The notes under the pieces: model-generated
Told to the model about the DNA's origin: nothing
Seen by the model: the letters and a program-made list of their open reading frames with translations, nothing else
Database searches by the model: none
Shown here: piece by piece, positions 25,456-34,296 of the stretch
Numbering within the stretch: position 1 is the first letter of the stretch
Layout of the letters: every line of letters begins with the position of its first letter
Assembly: GCA_948473115.1 (NCBI GenBank)
Contig: CAOKWI010000031.1
Coordinates: 1 to 46,260, forward strand
Length of the DNA: 46,260 nt
Direction: 5' to 3'
Origin: an uncultured Lachnospiraceae bacterium
GTDB lineage: Bacteria > Bacillota > Clostridia > Lachnospirales > Lachnospiraceae
Program-made: the position numbers and the translations under genes

Positions 25456-26178
25456 TTACTGTTCCAACAAATTCTTGCGGTATTTACTGGGGGAAATACC
25501 AGTGTTCTTCTTGAATACCTTTGTGAAATAGAAATAATCGTTGTAGCCCACCTGTTCCGCGATTGCTTCCACGGAAAGACTTTCATCCCGGAGCAGTTCC
25601 TTCGCTTTCTGGATACGCTTTGACGTGATATATTCCGAAAAGGACAGCTGCAGTTCCTCTTTCAGAAGCCCGCTTAAATGACTGATGCTGATCCCGTACC
25701 TTTTCGACAGGTCAGTCAGGGTAATATTCTCCGTATAATTCTGCCGGATTTCCCCAATGATCCTCTGGAGCATGGTGGGACTGACCTCCTCTTCAAAGGC
25801 TTCCTCCCCGGGCGTCCCGGACAGTCTCTCCAGGACTTCCCCCAGCTTCTCCTCGTCGATGGGCTTCAGAAGATAGTCGAAGGCTCCCAGCCGCAGGGCT
25901 GTCTGCGCATACTCGAAATCCGCGTACCCGGTTACAAAGACCACCTTCATATCCAGGTGCTTTTCCTTCAGCTTCTCCAAAAGCTCCAGTCCGTTATAAC
26001 CCGGCATCCTGATATCCGTAAACAGAACATCCGGTCTCAGCTTCTCCAGCTCTTCCAGGGCCGCCACGCCGTTGTTGGCCTCTCCGACCACCACAAAGGG
26101 CTGCCCGGACTTTTCTATCAGCTTTTTCAATCCGATAATGATCCAGACTTCGTCATCCGCTATAAAAATCCTGTTCAT
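25456..26178 (-). CDS. AraC-type response regulator (YesN-like)
   Basis: This 240-aa regulator joins a receiver domain (DD at 8-9, phospho-acceptor D55 in LFTDIRMPGYNG, K in YLLKPIDE) to a C-terminal AraC helix-turn-helix pair (LTDLSKRYGISISHLSGLLKEE; AIAEQVGYNDYFYFTKVFKK). Its ATG overlaps the kinase stop as TAATG, so the two are co-translated. It lacks the long linker of classical 500-residue YesN, making it a compact form. Expected role: activate the transporter and hydrolase genes of this locus when the kinase signals. Confidence 0.92.
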   Translation of the reverse strand: MNRIFIADDEVWIIIGLKKLIEKSGQPFVVVGEANNGVAALEELEKLRPDVLFTDIRMPGYNGLELLEKLKEKHLDMKVVFVTGYADFEYAQTALRLGAFDYLLKPIDEEKLGEVLERLSGTPGEEAFEEEVSPTMLQRIIGEIRQNYTENITLTDLSKRYGISISHLSGLLKEELQLSFSEYITSKRIQKAKELLRDESLSVEAIAEQVGYNDYFYFTKVFKKNTGISPSKYRKNLLEQ

Positions 26179-27872
26179 TATTTCAGTTTATCCTCCACAT
26201 GATCCGGCACCACGATCATAACCCTGGTTCCCTCCCCGGGTCTGCTCTTGATCTCAAATACCACATCCTCCCCATAGAAAAGATGCAGTCTCTGGTAGAT
26301 ATTCGCCAGTCCGATCCCTTTTCCGTCCATCCGCTTTTCCAGGGAATCCAGGAGCTGCCGCACCTGTTCCTCTTCCATGCCGCAGCCGTTATCCTCCACC
26401 AGAAACATGATAAAAGCATCCCATTTCCTGCGGATGGTCACCGTGACCTCCCCATCCTCCATTTTCTGTTCCAGTCCATGGAAAACCGCATTCTCCACCA
26501 CCGGCTGAAGGATCAGCTTGATCACCTTTCTGGAAAACAGCTCCTCGTCCGCGTCTATGTTCACTTCTATCTTACCCATAAAGCGGTACTCTATGATCGT
26601 GGCGTATTCCTTGATGTAGTCGATCTCATCCCTGACCGTGACGATGTTGTCCTCCTTGACGGCAAAGCGGAACACCTTGGACAGCGCCATGGTGATCTCC
26701 GCGATGTCCTCCATATCGTGATAGAGCGCCATACCCCGGATGCACTCAAAGGTATTATACAGGAAATGGGGATTGATCTGATTGCGATAGGCAAGTATCT
26801 GCAGCTGTTTCTTCGCCAATTCGGTTTCATACATCCGCCTCTGGGAATCCTGGATCTCCACATCCATCTTCTCCCGCTCATCCAACATCCCGTTCAGGCT
26901 TTCAATGACCCTGCCGATCTCATCCGTCCCGTCCTCAGCCATCCGCTTCCCCGGCTCATGGGCCACACCCCGGATAAACTGATCCATCCGGTAGATGCGC
27001 CGGATGAAATTCCTGTAAAAGAAATAGACCAGCATCCCGATCAACACCACGGCGATCCCGTAGGAAATTCCTACCAGTCCCATACTGCTGCCGGTTCCGC
27101 CGTCCAGATCCTCCTGTGGGATCCGGCTGACCACCTGCCAGCCCTCCATGGCAGCCTCCCGACTCTGTACCAGATAACCGCCGTCTTCCCCCCATTCCCC
27201 ATCCAGGGCCGTCATACCGCCGGAAGAATCCATCCCCATACCTTTGGGGTCAATCAGGTATATCTGCGTATTCTGTGTCACCCCGGAATCCAGCAGGAAA
27301 TCCGACAGACCCTCCGTCTTCAAGACCAGGACCGCCATTCCGATCTGCACGCCGTACTGTCGGCTTTCCAGGTCATATACGGGATAATACACCGGAAAGC
27401 ATGCCCTCTCCGGCTGATCCGTGCCGAAAAAGGAGCCGAATTCCAGATGATCCTTCCGTCCCTCAGCCTCCATGTCCACGTCCGGTTTCCTGCCCACGGA
27501 AGCAATCTTTTCCAGTTCCATGTCATACAAGGCAATCCCCACTATATCCCGGTCCAACAGCATGATATTGGTAAAAACCGTCTCCATGGTTCCGGCAGAT
27601 ATCACCCTGTCCAGTTCCCCCTGCCCGAAATAGTCCTTTGTGGTAGGCGAATAGACGAGGGCTGCCGCGATATTGCCTATTTTATCCCTGTAATCCTCCA
27701 GCTTTCTCTCAATCTGCAGCAAGATCTTCTCATTCATATCCAGGGTATTCTGCCTCATATTGTTCTTCACATAGAGGTTCGTGATGACAAAGGCTGCTGC
27801 CAGAGAGAGGACAATCCCCATGAGGAAAAAATACAATTGCCTGATCAGACTGCTTTTAAACCAATTCTTCAC
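26178..27872 (-). CDS. YesM-type sensor histidine kinase
   Basis: A 564-aa membrane kinase. Helix 1 is at about 12-33, a Cache-like extracellular sensor spans 35-260, helix 2 is at about 264-287, then a HAMP domain. The His_kinase domain has phospho-acceptor H369 in NQINPHFLYNT, and the ATPase part shows NAVFHG, DNGCGM and GKGIGLANI. It starts with GTG overlapping the stop of the preceding binding-protein gene (GTGA) and its own stop overlaps the regulator ATG. The three genes thus form a tightly coupled unit. The family responds to sugars or cell-surface signals. Confidence 0.92.
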   Translation of the reverse strand: MKNWFKSSLIRQLYFFLMGIVLSLAAAFVITNLYVKNNMRQNTLDMNEKILLQIERKLEDYRDKIGNIAAALVYSPTTKDYFGQGELDRVISAGTMETVFTNIMLLDRDIVGIALYDMELEKIASVGRKPDVDMEAEGRKDHLEFGSFFGTDQPERACFPVYYPVYDLESRQYGVQIGMAVLVLKTEGLSDFLLDSGVTQNTQIYLIDPKGMGMDSSGGMTALDGEWGEDGGYLVQSREAAMEGWQVVSRIPQEDLDGGTGSSMGLVGISYGIAVVLIGMLVYFFYRNFIRRIYRMDQFIRGVAHEPGKRMAEDGTDEIGRVIESLNGMLDEREKMDVEIQDSQRRMYETELAKKQLQILAYRNQINPHFLYNTFECIRGMALYHDMEDIAEITMALSKVFRFAVKEDNIVTVRDEIDYIKEYATIIEYRFMGKIEVNIDADEELFSRKVIKLILQPVVENAVFHGLEQKMEDGEVTVTIRRKWDAFIMFLVEDNGCGMEEEQVRQLLDSLEKRMDGKGIGLANIYQRLHLFYGEDVVFEIKSRPGEGTRVMIVVPDHVEDKLK

Positions 27873-29524
27873 CCCTGCGGCGCCCCTTCTGTCCTGTTGA
27901 CCTTCCTGATCCTGCTCCCGTACTCCCGGCAGTTCTCCTGATAACCGTCATCCCTGCGCTCATCCAGCCGTGCAATTCCTCTTTCATACAGCCCCTGAAT
28001 CAGAATCCCATATTCCCTTTCAAAGTCCTTCTCGCTTTCAGCCAATACCACCTTGACGATCTGGCTGTCCTTCCATTCCGCAACCGCCTTCTCGATCCTG
28101 CCCTCCGCGCTCTCCGTCGGGATCAGATCCGAGGGCAGAAGCAGCAGGGAGGAATCATAGGTCACCGTCGCAGGATGCATCCCGTACGCCGTCTCGATTT
28201 CATATCTCCGGAGAGCAACCTCGGAAATTTCCTGGACGCTTCTGTCCCATGCGGAATTGCAAAACATCCACCAGATGCCCAGTCCCTCCGGTTCCTCGGA
28301 AGCTTTCCCCTGCATCCGATGGTAGCAGCCGTCCTCCCCCACATAATAATCAGTTCCTTCCCGCCCGTAATTCCAGAGGGCCATTCCCTCCCCGCCTGTC
28401 ATATAATCCAGAAAAGCCGCCGTTTCCTCCGGATGGGCACAGTCCCTTGCTATAAAGGTTGAAATCCATCCCACCGTGGCGCGCATGCTTTTCCCAAAGA
28501 CCGGACTGCTTCCGTCCGGGGAAAGGATCACCCCCGTGGAAACCCAGTCCTGATATGTGATCGCTGTATTCGCCACATTTCCGATAAAGCACAGCACCCT
28601 CCCGCTCTGCATCAGTTCCTGAATTTCCGTTGTCTCCATGGTAAGCTGTTCAGGAGCTGCATAGGAGGAGCGGATGCAGAGGTTCAGAAAGGCCAGCGCG
28701 TCTCGGGTCTGGGGCTGCAGAAGGATATCCCGAAAATTTCCGTCCTCGTCCACCCATTCCGCCCCGAATGTCCACTCCAGGAATTTCAGAGTCGGATCCT
28801 GAAAGTTTTTTCCGTCCACCAGAAGCATGATCACGTCCTCCCCCCCCACCTGGAGCTCCATATTTTTCACCTTCTCAAAGGCGGCAAGCACTTCCTCCTG
28901 TGTCTCCAGCGACTCTGCGTCCAGGCCGGCCCGCTCCAGAAGCTCCCGGTTCCAGATAATGGCATTGTTGTCATTATACTGCACCACCTGCTCCATATAG
29001 GGACTTGTCATCCACTGTTCCCTGGCGTCCGCGGAATTGATATGGGAGGGGAAAGCATACCATGCGCCATCCCTCCGTATGAGTTCTCTCTTCACATCCT
29101 CCGGAAAATCCCGCAGGATATGGGAATCCGGTTTATAGCTTTCCAGAAATTCGTCGATCCGCCACACCTTACCGGAGCTTACCAGCTGACGTATGGTAAC
29201 ACTGTCCGTCACCGAGATGATATCCGGCAGCTCGTCTCCCAACAGCATAAGCCTAAGCTGGATGTCGGCATCCTGTGTGGGCTGCATTACGTCCAGTGCA
29301 AGCCCTGTCCTCTCCGTAATATCCCCTGTTATGGTTCCCGCCTCCACCTCCCAGGCCGGATATTCCCAAAAACTCACATCGCAGAACAGGGAAGCCCTGA
29401 CGTATTCCTCCGGGCCATCCGGGACATCTCCTGCATTCCCTCCGTCTCCCTCACCACAGGCGGACAGACACAGCGCGCACACAAGCATGACACACAGCAT
29501 TCTCCGTTTCATTTTTCCCTTCAT
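27869..29524 (-). CDS. Extracellular binding lipoprotein coupled to a sensor kinase
   Basis: A 551-aa lipoprotein (lipobox LCLSACG). The fold is that of a family-1 solute-binding protein (LMLLGDELPDIISVTDS; YAFPSHINSADAREQW; IARDCAHPEETAAFLDYM). No permease genes are next to it. Instead its stop codon overlaps the kinase start. This suggests a ligand-binding co-sensor presenting a sugar to the kinase, though service as a second binding protein for LplBC is also possible. AAAGGGG lies upstream of the ATG at 29524. A predicted promoter with the shared motif lies about 50-110 bp upstream. Confidence 0.85.
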   Translation of the reverse strand: MKGKMKRRMLCVMLVCALCLSACGEGDGGNAGDVPDGPEEYVRASLFCDVSFWEYPAWEVEAGTITGDITERTGLALDVMQPTQDADIQLRLMLLGDELPDIISVTDSVTIRQLVSSGKVWRIDEFLESYKPDSHILRDFPEDVKRELIRRDGAWYAFPSHINSADAREQWMTSPYMEQVVQYNDNNAIIWNRELLERAGLDAESLETQEEVLAAFEKVKNMELQVGGEDVIMLLVDGKNFQDPTLKFLEWTFGAEWVDEDGNFRDILLQPQTRDALAFLNLCIRSSYAAPEQLTMETTEIQELMQSGRVLCFIGNVANTAITYQDWVSTGVILSPDGSSPVFGKSMRATVGWISTFIARDCAHPEETAAFLDYMTGGEGMALWNYGREGTDYYVGEDGCYHRMQGKASEEPEGLGIWWMFCNSAWDRSVQEISEVALRRYEIETAYGMHPATVTYDSSLLLLPSDLIPTESAEGRIEKAVAEWKDSQIVKVVLAESEKDFEREYGILIQGLYERGIARLDERRDDGYQENCREYGSRIRKVNRTEGAPQG

Positions 29525-29570
29525 GCATACACCCCTTTGCGCGCATACCAGACTGATTTCTTCCCGTGAT

Positions 29571-29632
29571 ATTATAAAGGCTTCTCTATCCCGGCGGTAT
29601 GGAATATTTTCTTTTTTTTGGCAGTATTTTCG
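29571..29632 (-). promoter_or_regulatory. Promoter of SBP-kinase-regulator operon with shared motif
   Basis: TATAAT -10 at 29571-29576, weak -35. The motif CGAAAATACTGCCAAAA starts at 29632, 56 bp upstream of the -10. It matches the lplB site at 15 of 17 positions, with a further shared ATATTC some 25-30 nt into each site. This suggests autoregulation of the sensor operon. Confidence 0.6.
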
Positions 29633-29760
29633 GAACCCCGCTCAGAGCCGGTTGTCTGCGGCTCACTCTTTGTAGGTTTTCCGTAACTCACTCTTCCTGC
29701 TGACAAACCATAACAGTCCTATCCGGACAAAATGCCCCTTTTCTGTCATTGCATGTCATC

Positions 29761-30678
29761 TCATGCCGTTTCCCCCGAAAATTCATCCGCATATTCCATT
29801 ATAAGCCTGTCTCCCTCCAGCTTCAGAGGATAGACCACATAACCGGATTCAAAATACTTCTCCCCGTCTCCGCCCCACCGGTCGCCGAAATACAAAATGC
29901 GGCCGTTTCTGCAGAGGATAAACGCGGGCTGGCTTTGGTAGGTGGTTTCGTCGCCGATCTCTGTCAGCGCGCTCCAGCTTCCCTCGATGGAATCGGCCGA
30001 TGCATATTTCCCCTGATTCGGCGCCCAGCCCGTGCAGAAAGAGGTCAACATATAATATTTCCCGTTTGCCTTCACCACCGCCGGCGCTTCCCTGTATTCC
30101 CCCTGCCATAATTTATGCACCAGGGCTTCCACATTCATATAGTCATCCGTGAGACGATAGACATGCATATCCGCGTTATCCCTTGCCGCCGAGATGAAGT
30201 AGGCTGTTCCGTCATCGTCCTGAAAAAGCGTGCAGTCCCTTGACATATACCCGTAAGGATTGAAATGACCGTGATATACAAAATTGCCGTCGGGAGTGTC
30301 GCAGGTCGCAATCCCCACTGCCGCATCCCTGTAATCCTTTCCGTTCTCAAAATGAACCCACATGACGAATTTCCCTGTCTTCTCATTATACAGCACCTTG
30401 GGTCTTTCCAGATTCACCTTGCTTCCGTCCTCATTGCTCAGCATTATTTTCGTTCTCACACGATAGCCCGCCGTTTCCGATCCGACAGTGAGAACATGAT
30501 TACAGAACTCCCATTCCGTCAGGTCCTCGGAGCGGTAACAGCTGACATAATAATCCTCCCTGCGGTCCTCGCCATACCAGTAATAATACCCCTCATGGAA
30601 TATGATATAGCCTCCATGGGCATGAATCGGCTCTCCCGATCTGTCCTTCCACAGGCTTCCATTCTGAAATGTACTCAT
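29761..30678 (-). CDS. GH43-like glycosidase (exo-beta-1,3-galactanase-like subgroup)
   Basis: A five-bladed propeller glycosidase of 305 aa without signal peptide. The N-terminus IHAHGGYIIFHEGYYYWYGED resembles the GH43 branch containing exo-beta-1,3-galactanases, which lack the usual first-blade catalytic Asp. Candidate acidic residues are in NLERPKVLYNE, SRDCTLFQDDDGTAY and YREAPAVVK. In that group the action is on galactan of arabinogalactan. Activity here is inferred from sequence style only. It stands alone, with its own TATAAT box upstream, between the sensor operon and the GH28-like fusion. Confidence 0.75.
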   Translation of the reverse strand: MSTFQNGSLWKDRSGEPIHAHGGYIIFHEGYYYWYGEDRREDYYVSCYRSEDLTEWEFCNHVLTVGSETAGYRVRTKIMLSNEDGSKVNLERPKVLYNEKTGKFVMWVHFENGKDYRDAAVGIATCDTPDGNFVYHGHFNPYGYMSRDCTLFQDDDGTAYFISAARDNADMHVYRLTDDYMNVEALVHKLWQGEYREAPAVVKANGKYYMLTSFCTGWAPNQGKYASADSIEGSWSALTEIGDETTYQSQPAFILCRNGRILYFGDRWGGDGEKYFESGYVVYPLKLEGDRLIMEYADEFSGETA

Positions 30679-30762
30679 ATAAAATCTTCCTTTCTATTGT
30701 TTTTGTTGTTCTCAGCCATGGTATGGATGGCCATCCGGCCGCTGATTGCCTTGAATAAGGTC

Positions 30763-30768
30763 ATTATA
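30763..30768 (-). promoter_or_regulatory. Predicted -10 box for the GH43-like gene
   Basis: A TATAAT hexamer (GGTATAATG) lies about 85 bp upstream of the ATG, with no clear -35. It lies just past the terminator of the preceding gene. The motif shared by the lplB and SBP-kinase promoters is not found at the same distance. Confidence 0.4.
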
Positions 30769-30805
30769 CCATGAACGCAGGAATCCTGGAATCAAAATTT
30801 TCAGC

Positions 30806-30839
30806 AAAAGAAGGCCGCCGCTTTTTCATTGCGGCAACC
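30806..30839 (-). terminator. Rho-independent terminator after the GH28-like fusion gene
   Basis: On the minus strand GGTTGCCGC (30831-30839) pairs with GCGGCGGCC (30813-30821), including two G-U pairs, and is followed by TTCTTTT. It starts 17 bp after the stop codon. Confidence 0.7.
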
Positions 30840-30855
30840 CTCGTTATCCGTCTGT

Positions 30856-33111
30856 TTAATTTGCGTTTTTAGCGTCCAGGAATGCCTGGATCTGCGAAAT
30901 CAGTTCTGCACGGATCTTTTCAAGGCCTACCTCCGTAGCGTCCTTATGCCACTGGTTGATCTTTTCCTCTGCCTCATCCGCATCATACATGGAGATCGTC
31001 AGCTGTAACTCGTTGGACAGAGCTGATACATTGGCGATCTCTGTCTCCACATTGGAGGTATCAAATATAAATCCGGAGAGGGGACTCAATTCATAAGTAG
31101 AGGGATCGTACATGTAATCAAAGCATGCCTTGATCTCCGGATTCCCGCTGACAAACTCGCTGACCCTGATGTAAGTAGGGTTCTGTGTAAAGGAGTAGGT
31201 CGGCATGGAATATGCAAGATTTTCATCAATGTCCAGTTTCCGGAAGCCGTCCGTTCCCACTGCTTCCCAGTCTTCCCCTTCGATACCCAGTTCAAACAGG
31301 TCATGTGCCTCCTGATTGCCGAACATCCAGTCAAGGAAATACATGACTGCATCCGTCTTCTCAGACCATTCCGGAACCACCAGCCAGTTATTCGTCGCCA
31401 TATCGCAGATAACGGCTCCTTCTTCCTTATTGCGCTGTGCATCCTCTATGACATAGAATCCGTATTCCTCATCCGGGTTGGTCTCCAATGCGGTCTTTAC
31501 CTTACTCTCGTACTCGCTGAGAGTGCTGTAAGTCATGGCTGCAGGCCTCTCCACGGTATCCGTGCCGCTTAAGCCGACCCATACCCATGTCTGGTTCCCA
31601 AGGACATTCACATTGTCCTGTGTGAAAACATGATCATGCTTAGCGGAATAGAAAGGCGAATCCATGCGGAAGAATGCTCCCACCCTGATGTTGGCCTGTT
31701 CCAGGCTCTCCGTCCTGACTCCGTCCCGGAAGAAACCGTCTATCACGATATCCTCCACTCTGTGATCTTCATCGTAACCGCAGATGCAGGATACTTCCTC
31801 CCCGTGTCCCGACATCACATGGATCTGTTCCAGCCGGATCCCGGTGATCAGCCGACCCGGGGCGGGGTTGTAATCCTTATTCCATTTTACCTGAAAATCC
31901 AGCACCTTTCCATGGGCAAAGGGCTCGATCCGGATCTTTCGGTAGACCACATTGCGTATGGTATTTTTGTCTCCCGCGTTGATGCACATGGCACCCAGAT
32001 AGCCTGCCTGGAACTCATGATGCTTCAAAATATCAATATTTTCAAACAGTATGTTCTCAATGATATCCCCGTCCTCCTCATGGGCGCCGTGGGTGCCGAT
32101 CATCAGCGGATGTGCCACATCCGCCCACACACTTAAATTCCTGACAGTAATATTGCGGCTGTCTCCCCGGTTATCCCACCGACTGCCATATATGGCGATA
32201 CAATCGTCAGAGGTACGCAGGAATCCTCCGTCGATCAACACATTCCTGCAGCTCATCATATCGATTCCGTCACTCCATCCCTCACAGCTGAAGGATTTCA
32301 CATTCCGCACTCTGACGTCCTCACAGTCCCCCATATGAATCGTATAATGAGGCGGGTTTATAAAAACCAGATTCTCCACTGTCAGGTCACGGCTATGGCT
32401 TAACCGCAGTCCGTTCACTGCACTGAACCGGTCATAGTCCGCCAGATAAAGCACTCCCTTTCCGAAAATATGGATATCCTCGGCATGGTCACATACCAGG
32501 GCTCCCTTCAGGACTGCCCCGCCCTCCAGATAGATCCTTGTATGGGAAGGCAGATGCCAGAGAAATTCCCCTACATAATGGAAGCCAGCCTCTATGTACA
32601 CCAGTCTCCCTTCCGGCATACGGCTTACAGTCTCATTTATGCCATCCCCTATTCCCTGGGAGCCTTTCACCACCAGCACATTCTCTCCTGCCTTGTCCGG
32701 CTTTTCCTCGATCGCTCCCGCGAACAGGTGCAGATTGTGAAATCTTTCCTCGTTGCATTCTATGGACAGATCAGCGGGGTGCTCCAGCACAAAGGTGACG
32801 CGTTTCTCTTCCACTTTGGGCAGAATGCCCAATGCAAGAGGCCTGATGTCTACTTTATAAAGAGAATAAAAACGGGGAAATGTAATTTCCACCTCTATAG
32901 CGCCCTGAAAGTCAAACATTGCCATGGATGCCGCCCTTACATCATGCATGTCTACTTTGACACGATAACAGTCCACCTCCTGCCACTGTTCCTCTCCCAA
33001 GGGACGCACCTTCAGGATATAGTCCCTCTGTCTGGCAGCCCCATCCGGTACAGGATATATTTCCACTCTGTTTTCTTTTCCACTTGGATTCTTCCTGATT
33101 GTATTTGCCAT
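30856..33111 (-). CDS. Chimeric protein: GH28-like domain joined to the C-terminal half of a solute-binding protein
   Basis: Residues 1 to about 480 form a GH28-like right-handed beta helix with a small N-terminal beta domain. Polygalacturonase-type motifs appear as SDGID, TSDDCIAIYG and GTHGAHEEDGD. Residues from about 500 to 751 are unrelated: they match the C-lobe and DUF3502-like tail of an LplA/LipO-type binding protein (ATNNWLVVPEWSEKTDAVMYFLDWMFGNQ; LSPLSGFIFDTSNVETE). The binding protein's signal peptide and N-lobe are missing, so this half cannot be exported or bind sugar normally. The frame is open across the join near 31590-31690. The likeliest origin is a deletion fusing two genes. 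Confidence 0.85.
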   Translation of the reverse strand: MANTIRKNPSGKENRVEIYPVPDGAARQRDYILKVRPLGEEQWQEVDCYRVKVDMHDVRAASMAMFDFQGAIEVEITFPRFYSLYKVDIRPLALGILPKVEEKRVTFVLEHPADLSIECNEERFHNLHLFAGAIEEKPDKAGENVLVVKGSQGIGDGINETVSRMPEGRLVYIEAGFHYVGEFLWHLPSHTRIYLEGGAVLKGALVCDHAEDIHIFGKGVLYLADYDRFSAVNGLRLSHSRDLTVENLVFINPPHYTIHMGDCEDVRVRNVKSFSCEGWSDGIDMMSCRNVLIDGGFLRTSDDCIAIYGSRWDNRGDSRNITVRNLSVWADVAHPLMIGTHGAHEEDGDIIENILFENIDILKHHEFQAGYLGAMCINAGDKNTIRNVVYRKIRIEPFAHGKVLDFQVKWNKDYNPAPGRLITGIRLEQIHVMSGHGEEVSCICGYDEDHRVEDIVIDGFFRDGVRTESLEQANIRVGAFFRMDSPFYSAKHDHVFTQDNVNVLGNQTWVWVGLSGTDTVERPAAMTYSTLSEYESKVKTALETNPDEEYGFYVIEDAQRNKEEGAVICDMATNNWLVVPEWSEKTDAVMYFLDWMFGNQEAHDLFELGIEGEDWEAVGTDGFRKLDIDENLAYSMPTYSFTQNPTYIRVSEFVSGNPEIKACFDYMYDPSTYELSPLSGFIFDTSNVETEIANVSALSNELQLTISMYDADEAEEKINQWHKDATEVGLEKIRAELISQIQAFLDAKNAN

Positions 33112-33202
33112 TGGTCATTTCCTTTCAAGTCTTTCCTTCCACCTTCCCGTCCCGGCAGATCTCTTTTTATCCTGCGAACGAGACGTGACTGCATATAATT
33201 TC

Positions 33203-33265
33203 AGTATATAGGAAACCTTCTCGGGAATGCATGGTAAAAAAACTAGAAACAGGGTAATTTTTATC
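33203..33265 (-). promoter_or_regulatory. Promoter of the GH28-like fusion with weaker copy of the shared motif
   Basis: A TATACT -10 at 33203-33208, and GATAAAAATTACC starting at 33265, exactly 57 bp upstream, the same distance as at lplB. It matches the lplB motif in about 8 of 13 positions, so it may be a degenerate site or chance. Confidence 0.35.
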
Positions 33266-33297
33266 GGGGACCGCTGCATGATACAGCGATCCCCGAT
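33263..33297. other. 14-bp hairpin in the intergenic region
   Basis: ATCGGGGACCGCTG (33263-33276) pairs with CAGCGATCCCCGAT (33284-33297), with one G-U. Neither strand has a U-run after the stem, so it is not a standard terminator. It overlaps the upstream motif of the GH28 promoter and may mark the end of the Uma2 transcript. Confidence 0.5.
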
Positions 33298-33347
33298 TCC
33301 TGCCAACATATTTTATACAATACAAAACATATAGTTTAAAATATATC

Positions 33348-33860
33348 CTATTCGACCTTTATATGAAATCCCTCATAAATGCCCACAGGGACGTCCGTCC
33401 CAAAGGGATATTCTTCTATTGTCTCCTTCTCAAAAAAGTAAACGGTGACACGCTGCTTCGCAGGATCCACGATCCAGTATTCCCTGACGCCGGCAGTCTG
33501 GTATTTGAACAGCTTTGTAAAATAATCCATGGATCTGCTGCCTGGCGAGACAATCTCAATCACCCAGTCCGGCGCGCCATTACATCCCCGGTCTGTGATC
33601 TTATTTTTATCACAGATCACGGATATGTCCGGTTCCACATAGTTTCGCTCATCCTGATTTATGAATACCGCAAACGGAACCGGAAAGACTACGCATTCAC
33701 CATGATTCCGGCTGATATGGTCTCTAATCCGATAAATGAAATCCGAAATAAGCATCTGATGCCTTGTATCCGGCGATGCCATATAATAAATTTTTCCGTC
33801 AAGCAGCTCTGCCCGTTCCCCATCTGGCAGCGCATAAATATCTGCAATGGTATATTCCAT
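33348..33860 (-). CDS. Uma2-family (DUF820) putative nuclease
   Basis: A 170-aa protein of the Uma2 family, a PD-(D/E)XK-type nuclease fold. Seen are YTIADIYALPDGERAELLDGKIYYM near the start, YVEPDISVIC (catalytic D region) and DWVIEIVSPGS (E/S motif). I start it at 33860, where GAGG lies 6 nt upstream; the frame extends to an ATG at 33881 with a poorer site. Uma2 proteins are common, often multicopy, and of unknown function. It stands at the border between the metabolic locus and the AT-rich accessory region. Confidence 0.85.
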   Translation of the reverse strand: MEYTIADIYALPDGERAELLDGKIYYMASPDTRHQMLISDFIYRIRDHISRNHGECVVFPVPFAVFINQDERNYVEPDISVICDKNKITDRGCNGAPDWVIEIVSPGSRSMDYFTKLFKYQTAGVREYWIVDPAKQRVTVYFFEKETIEEYPFGTDVPVGIYEGFHIKVE

Positions 33861-33899
33861 TTCCTTCCTCAATGCATCCACTGTTCCACCCGCTTCCTA

Positions 33900-34253
33900 T
33901 CACTCATTTTCCGGATCCATCACATACACAATGGCTTCTCCTGTTTCATGGTTTACATAGCCGACACCGGACCGGACCTGCGAAACCACTCTTCTCCCGA
34001 CCAGTTCCTCCAATTCCTCCCTGGTCATCATTCTGTCCGGATTGGATTCCGCATATACCTTTAACACCTCCTGGATCTGCTCAGGGGTCAGACCCCTGGG
34101 ATTCCCCTCCCGGTATTCCTTTAGTATCGCTCCCGTTTCTTCCAGGGTCAGGCTCTCCGGTATTGCGCTGCGTCTATTATGATATGCAAATATCCCTGAA
34201 ACAACCAATAATCCTGATAATATGGACACTCCCGCCACAACTGTTTTCTTCAT
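33900..34253 (-). CDS. Small membrane-anchored hypothetical protein
   Basis: A 117-aa product with an N-terminal membrane helix (VVAGVSILSGLLVVSGIFAY, about residues 5-24), then a charged soluble part with two short helix-rich stretches (LTLEETGAILKEYREGNP and LTPEQIQEVLKVYAESNP) that look like a duplicated motif of about 30 residues. GAGGAGG lies 7 nt ahead of the ATG. It precedes the Uma2 gene on the same strand, 39 bp apart, probably one transcript. I recognise no family. Confidence 0.65.
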   Translation of the reverse strand: MKKTVVAGVSILSGLLVVSGIFAYHNRRSAIPESLTLEETGAILKEYREGNPRGLTPEQIQEVLKVYAESNPDRMMTREELEELVGRRVVSQVRSGVGYVNHETGEAIVYVMDPENE

Positions 34254-34296
34254 ACCTGATACCTCCTCTGAAATAGAATCCCGCGATCTACAATTT

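Noticed and set aside
33263..33297. Hairpin considered as a terminator
   Set aside because: Neither strand carries a U-run after the stem, so it is listed only as a hairpin.
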